This document shows, one piece after another, positions 32,712 to 34,697 of a DNA stretch of 34,697 nt. The position numbers and the translations under genes are program-made. Within the stretch, counting starts at the first letter, position 1, and each line of letters starts with the position of its first letter. The notes below the pieces were generated by a model. The model saw only the letters and a list, made by a program, of their open reading frames with translations, was not told where the DNA came from and made no database searches. Source of the DNA: Methylomonas rosea (lineage in GTDB: Bacteria > Pseudomonadota > Gammaproteobacteria > Methylococcales > Methylomonadaceae); assembly GCF_024505055.1 (NCBI RefSeq), contig NZ_JANIBL010000054.1, positions 1 to 34,697 on the forward strand, written 5' to 3'.

Positions 32712-33242
32712 ATGGTTAACTATCGCAGAGCTTATATACCCGGTGCCACATGGTTTTTTACGGTTAACCTTTTACAACGCCATCAGAACGAATTATTGAT
32801 ACGGCAAATTGATCTGTTGCGCGACACGGTGAGAGCCGTGCGTGCTCGTTATCCATTTCAAATAGAAGCGTGGGTTGTTCTGCCGGAGCATATGCATGCT
32901 ATCTGGACCTTGCCACCTGGCGAGGCCGATTTTAGTACCCGCTGGCGTTTGATAAAGAGTGGATTTTCGCGAGGTTTAGCCAAAACCGAATATCGATCAA
33001 AGGTTAGGATTTCCGCCAATGAACGTGGCATCTGGCAAAGACATTTTTGGGAACATGCCATCCGTGACGAGCTGGATTTTGAACGGCATGTTTATTATTT
33101 GCATTTTAATCCGGTAAAGCATGGGTATGTCGCCCAGGTTCGCGACTGGCCTTATTCAAGTTTTCACCTTTTTGTAAAAAAGGGAATTTATCCTGATAGT
33201 TGGGGTAACGGCTTGAATATTGAAATTGGTGGCGACGATTGA
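32712..33242 (+). CDS. REP-associated tyrosine transposase (RAYT, Y1/IS200-like)
   Basis: The 176-residue protein carries the Y1 transposase signature. The HUH motif is H60-M61-H62 in VVLPEHMHAIWTLP. The nucleophile tyrosine is in HVYYLHFNPVKHGYV (Y129 by the family pattern Y-x-H-x-N-P-V), and GIWQRHFWEHAIRDELDF is typical of RAYTs. These single-copy domesticated enzymes cut and join single-stranded DNA at REP palindromes with a 5' GTAG or GGAG. The N-terminal YRRAYIPGATWFFTVN is also standard. The gene is flanked by an inverted REP pair (32590 and 33289), the expected arrangement. The product is intact and probably active. Confidence 0.95.
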   Translation: MVNYRRAYIPGATWFFTVNLLQRHQNELLIRQIDLLRDTVRAVRARYPFQIEAWVVLPEHMHAIWTLPPGEADFSTRWRLIKSGFSRGLAKTEYRSKVRISANERGIWQRHFWEHAIRDELDFERHVYYLHFNPVKHGYVAQVRDWPYSSFHLFVKKGIYPDSWGNGLNIEIGGDD

Positions 33243-33288
33243 AAAAATGTTTCCTTTGGAAGGTTCTTGAGTATATTTAACACCATTC

Positions 33289-33318
33289 CCGCGATTACGC
33301 TTCGCTAATCGCGGCTAC
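33289..33318 (-). repeat. REP element, right of the RAYT gene, inverted
   Basis: On the minus strand it reads GTAG (33318-33315), CCGCGATTA, an 8-base loop and TAATCGCGG ending at 33289. Only the loop differs from the left copy. Together they form the inverted REP pair around the RAYT gene. Confidence 0.85.
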
Positions 33319-33341
33319 GCGGGCTTTGTACCGATATCGCT

Positions 33342-34148
33342 TTGCTGGCCAGTTTACGTACGGAAATTAAGGTTTACGACGTTCTAAAATATCACCCGGA
33401 GCCTGATTACCTGGTTCGTTTGCTTGGCACAGCTTACAGTGCTAATCCGCCTTTTCTGATTTATGAATTTGTCGACGGTGGCGATTTAACCGCCTGGTTG
33501 GCGGGCTTTGATGGCAGCAAGCCAACAAGCAACAGCGTATTAAAAATTTTAAAAATGGCTGCCAAGGCTTTAGCTTATTGCCACGATCAAGGGGTGGTGC
33601 ATCGTGATTTAAAACCGGCTAACTTGCTGGTCACTCGCGATGGTCGAGTCAAAATTTCCGATTTTGGTATCGGTGCGATTACTGCTCAGGCGCAGATGCT
33701 GAAAGAATTGACGCGGGTTACCGGTGCCACTGTGCTTCGCAACGCATATACGCCACTCTATGCGGACATTAGTCAACGCCGTGGTGAAACCCCTGCTCCA
33801 AGTGTTGATGTTTATGCCCTTGGCGTGATTGCCTACCAACTTTTGCTGGGAGATGTTTCTCGGGAGATGGGCCCGGCCTGGCGCGCCGAACTAGAGGAAT
33901 GTAATGTTCCAACACAAGTGCAGGATTTGATCGCTGCTTGTGTTGATTTGCCAAGGAAAAGATTGGCGAATGCAACTGCGGTTTTATCGGCAATCAACCA
34001 GATTGATTCTGATAAACCCGTATCCAAAGTCGATAGAGCGACTCGCCAGCGCCGCACTGACAATTATTGCATTGCCTGCGGCCATAAAATTCAAGTTGAC
34101 GACAAGTTTTGTAACGGATGCGGCCGGAAGCTTGATTCAAGGGGCTGA
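33342..34148 (+). pseudogene. Ser/Thr protein kinase with C-terminal zinc ribbon, 5' end lost
   Basis: The frame (268 codons from a TTG) holds a Hanks-type kinase from the alpha-C helix on: LRTEIKVYDVLKYHPEPDYL, hinge LIYEFVDGGDLTAWL, catalytic loop HRDLKPAN at 87-94, DFG at 107-109 and SVDVYALGVIAYQLLLG. The C-terminus has two Cys pairs (C243/C246 and C257/C260), a zinc ribbon (YCIACGHK, FCNGCGRK). The glycine loop and the ATP-binding lysine of the N-lobe are missing. The frame enters the REP at 33289-33318 and meets a TAA there. No good start or ribosome site exists, so the gene was probably cut by REP/RAYT insertion or an associated deletion. Confidence 0.75.
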
Positions 34149-34434
34149 GTGGCCTGAATTTCAGATCCATTTGTGCTTCAGCAGCCTCATGGCAAGTGAT
34201 TTTTGGCTGTATCGGCTCGGCCTTTCGCTTAATGGTGGGATTTTGTCTTGATTGGTATATGTTTTGCTGATTAGCTAGTTGAGCGTTGAAAAGGCAGGTA
34301 TTTGCTGTTTTTCCTGTCGTCTTCACAACATTGCTCAAGCTCGAATGTTCGATGGCCGACAGCCGCTCGGTGGAATGAGTGGTCTGGCGGTTTCAAGCGA
34401 ATGTCCGCATAACAAATTTCAAGAGGATTAGACC

Positions 34435-34629
34435 ATGGCTGAATTTTTTATTGAGATAAGCGCCCAGGAAACCGGCGAGCATCTGGTTCACAAATCGACT
34501 TGCTCGGCGCTGCCGGCCAAGGATGCGATTTACTACCTGGGATCGATCAGCAATGTGGTAAGCGCGGCGAAGAAAGCCGGCGAGCGATTCACCAAGCCTA
34601 CTGCATGTCCGCAGTGTTCGCCGGTGTGA
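34435..34629 (+). CDS. small uncharacterised protein with possible His/Cys metal site
   Basis: The 64-residue protein has H19-x3-C23 (VHKSTCSALP) and C58-x2-C61 (TACPQCSPV), a spacing that could hold zinc. Between them lie YYLGSISNVVSAAKKAGERF, a strand and helix. Small proteins of this form are familiar from methanotroph and other gammaproteobacterial genomes, but I cannot give a function. AAGAGGATTAGACC precedes the ATG, a good ribosome site. The 286 bases between the kinase remnant and this gene hold nothing I can name. Confidence 0.7.
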   Translation: MAEFFIEISAQETGEHLVHKSTCSALPAKDAIYYLGSISNVVSAAKKAGERFTKPTACPQCSPV

Positions 34630-34677
34630 TTGTGTCGATGAAACGCCTTATTGCATTTTGAATAGTCTTTGACGGGC

Positions 34678-34697
34678 GGATTGCCGGCCGGCAATCC
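34678..34697. repeat. perfect palindrome at the window edge
   Basis: GGATTGCCGGCCGGCAATCC is self-complementary over 20 bases and ends with the window. It may be part of a larger repeat or a terminator. Confidence 0.5.

Overview
The window reads as chromosomal DNA of a gammaproteobacterial methanotroph or methylotroph, most like Methylomonas or a relative. The anchor is the block at about 18.0-28.0 kb. It carries genes for formaldehyde activation (fae), methenyl-H4MPT cyclohydrolase (mch), three ATP-grasp proteins, a CitG-like Orf7 protein, a HisA-like protein, a TIGR03123-type hydantoinase-fold protein, PabB and an amino-acid-kinase-fold protein. That combination marks tetrahydromethanopterin (H4MPT) and methylofuran dependent C1 metabolism. 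No taxonomic search was possible, so the genus is an inference.

Layout. 1-808: 5' part of an RND efflux permease, minus strand, cut by the window edge. 1120-1347: a stand-alone tatA. 1.7-17.5 kb: an accessory region. It holds a sigma-54 activator with no sensory domain (2166-3242) and three GG-N10-GC sigma-54 promoters: 1839, upstream of the activator; 4376, upstream of a TonB-dependent receptor and an SMP-30/gluconolactonase protein; and 8850, upstream of a rhodanese fold without its cysteine, a DUF1549/DUF1553 haem protein and a Tat-exported DUF1501 protein. Genes for an unusual C-X3-C-H cytochrome, an exported peroxiredoxin, a dihaem cytochrome c and a PepSY membrane protein follow. Apart from the activator and the four-helix inner-membrane PepSY protein, nearly every product carries an export signal. 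I infer an outer-membrane uptake plus periplasmic redox/hydrolase module under one bacterial enhancer-binding protein. A strong terminator lies between the first sigma-54 promoter and the activator gene, so that promoter should make a short RNA of about 105 nt or a leader subject to attenuation. A truncated cupin gene fused to a decayed TonB-receptor fragment (3485-4146) shows past rearrangement.

17.8-28.4 kb: tRNA-Ser(UGA), then the C1 cofactor cluster. The order is ATP-grasp, mch, orf5-type ATP-grasp, orf7, terminator, fae, terminator, HisA-like gene (minus), MfnD-like ATP-grasp, MfnF-like protein, pabB, MfnE-like kinase, DUF2959 protein and, convergent, a small lipoprotein. fae appears to be expressed separately from the genes before it.

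28.5-31.9 kb: two overlapping genes for large P-loop GTPases with the same DxPDFDS switch motif. 31.9-34.7 kb: mobile and repetitive DNA. It contains a degenerate 21-bp-period tandem array of about 18 units, a REP-associated tyrosine transposase (RAYT) between two inverted GTAG-type REP palindromes, a Ser/Thr kinase gene that has lost its 5' end at one of those REPs, and a small possible zinc-binding protein gene. Dispersed palindromic repeats also lie at 3322, 8332 and 15534.
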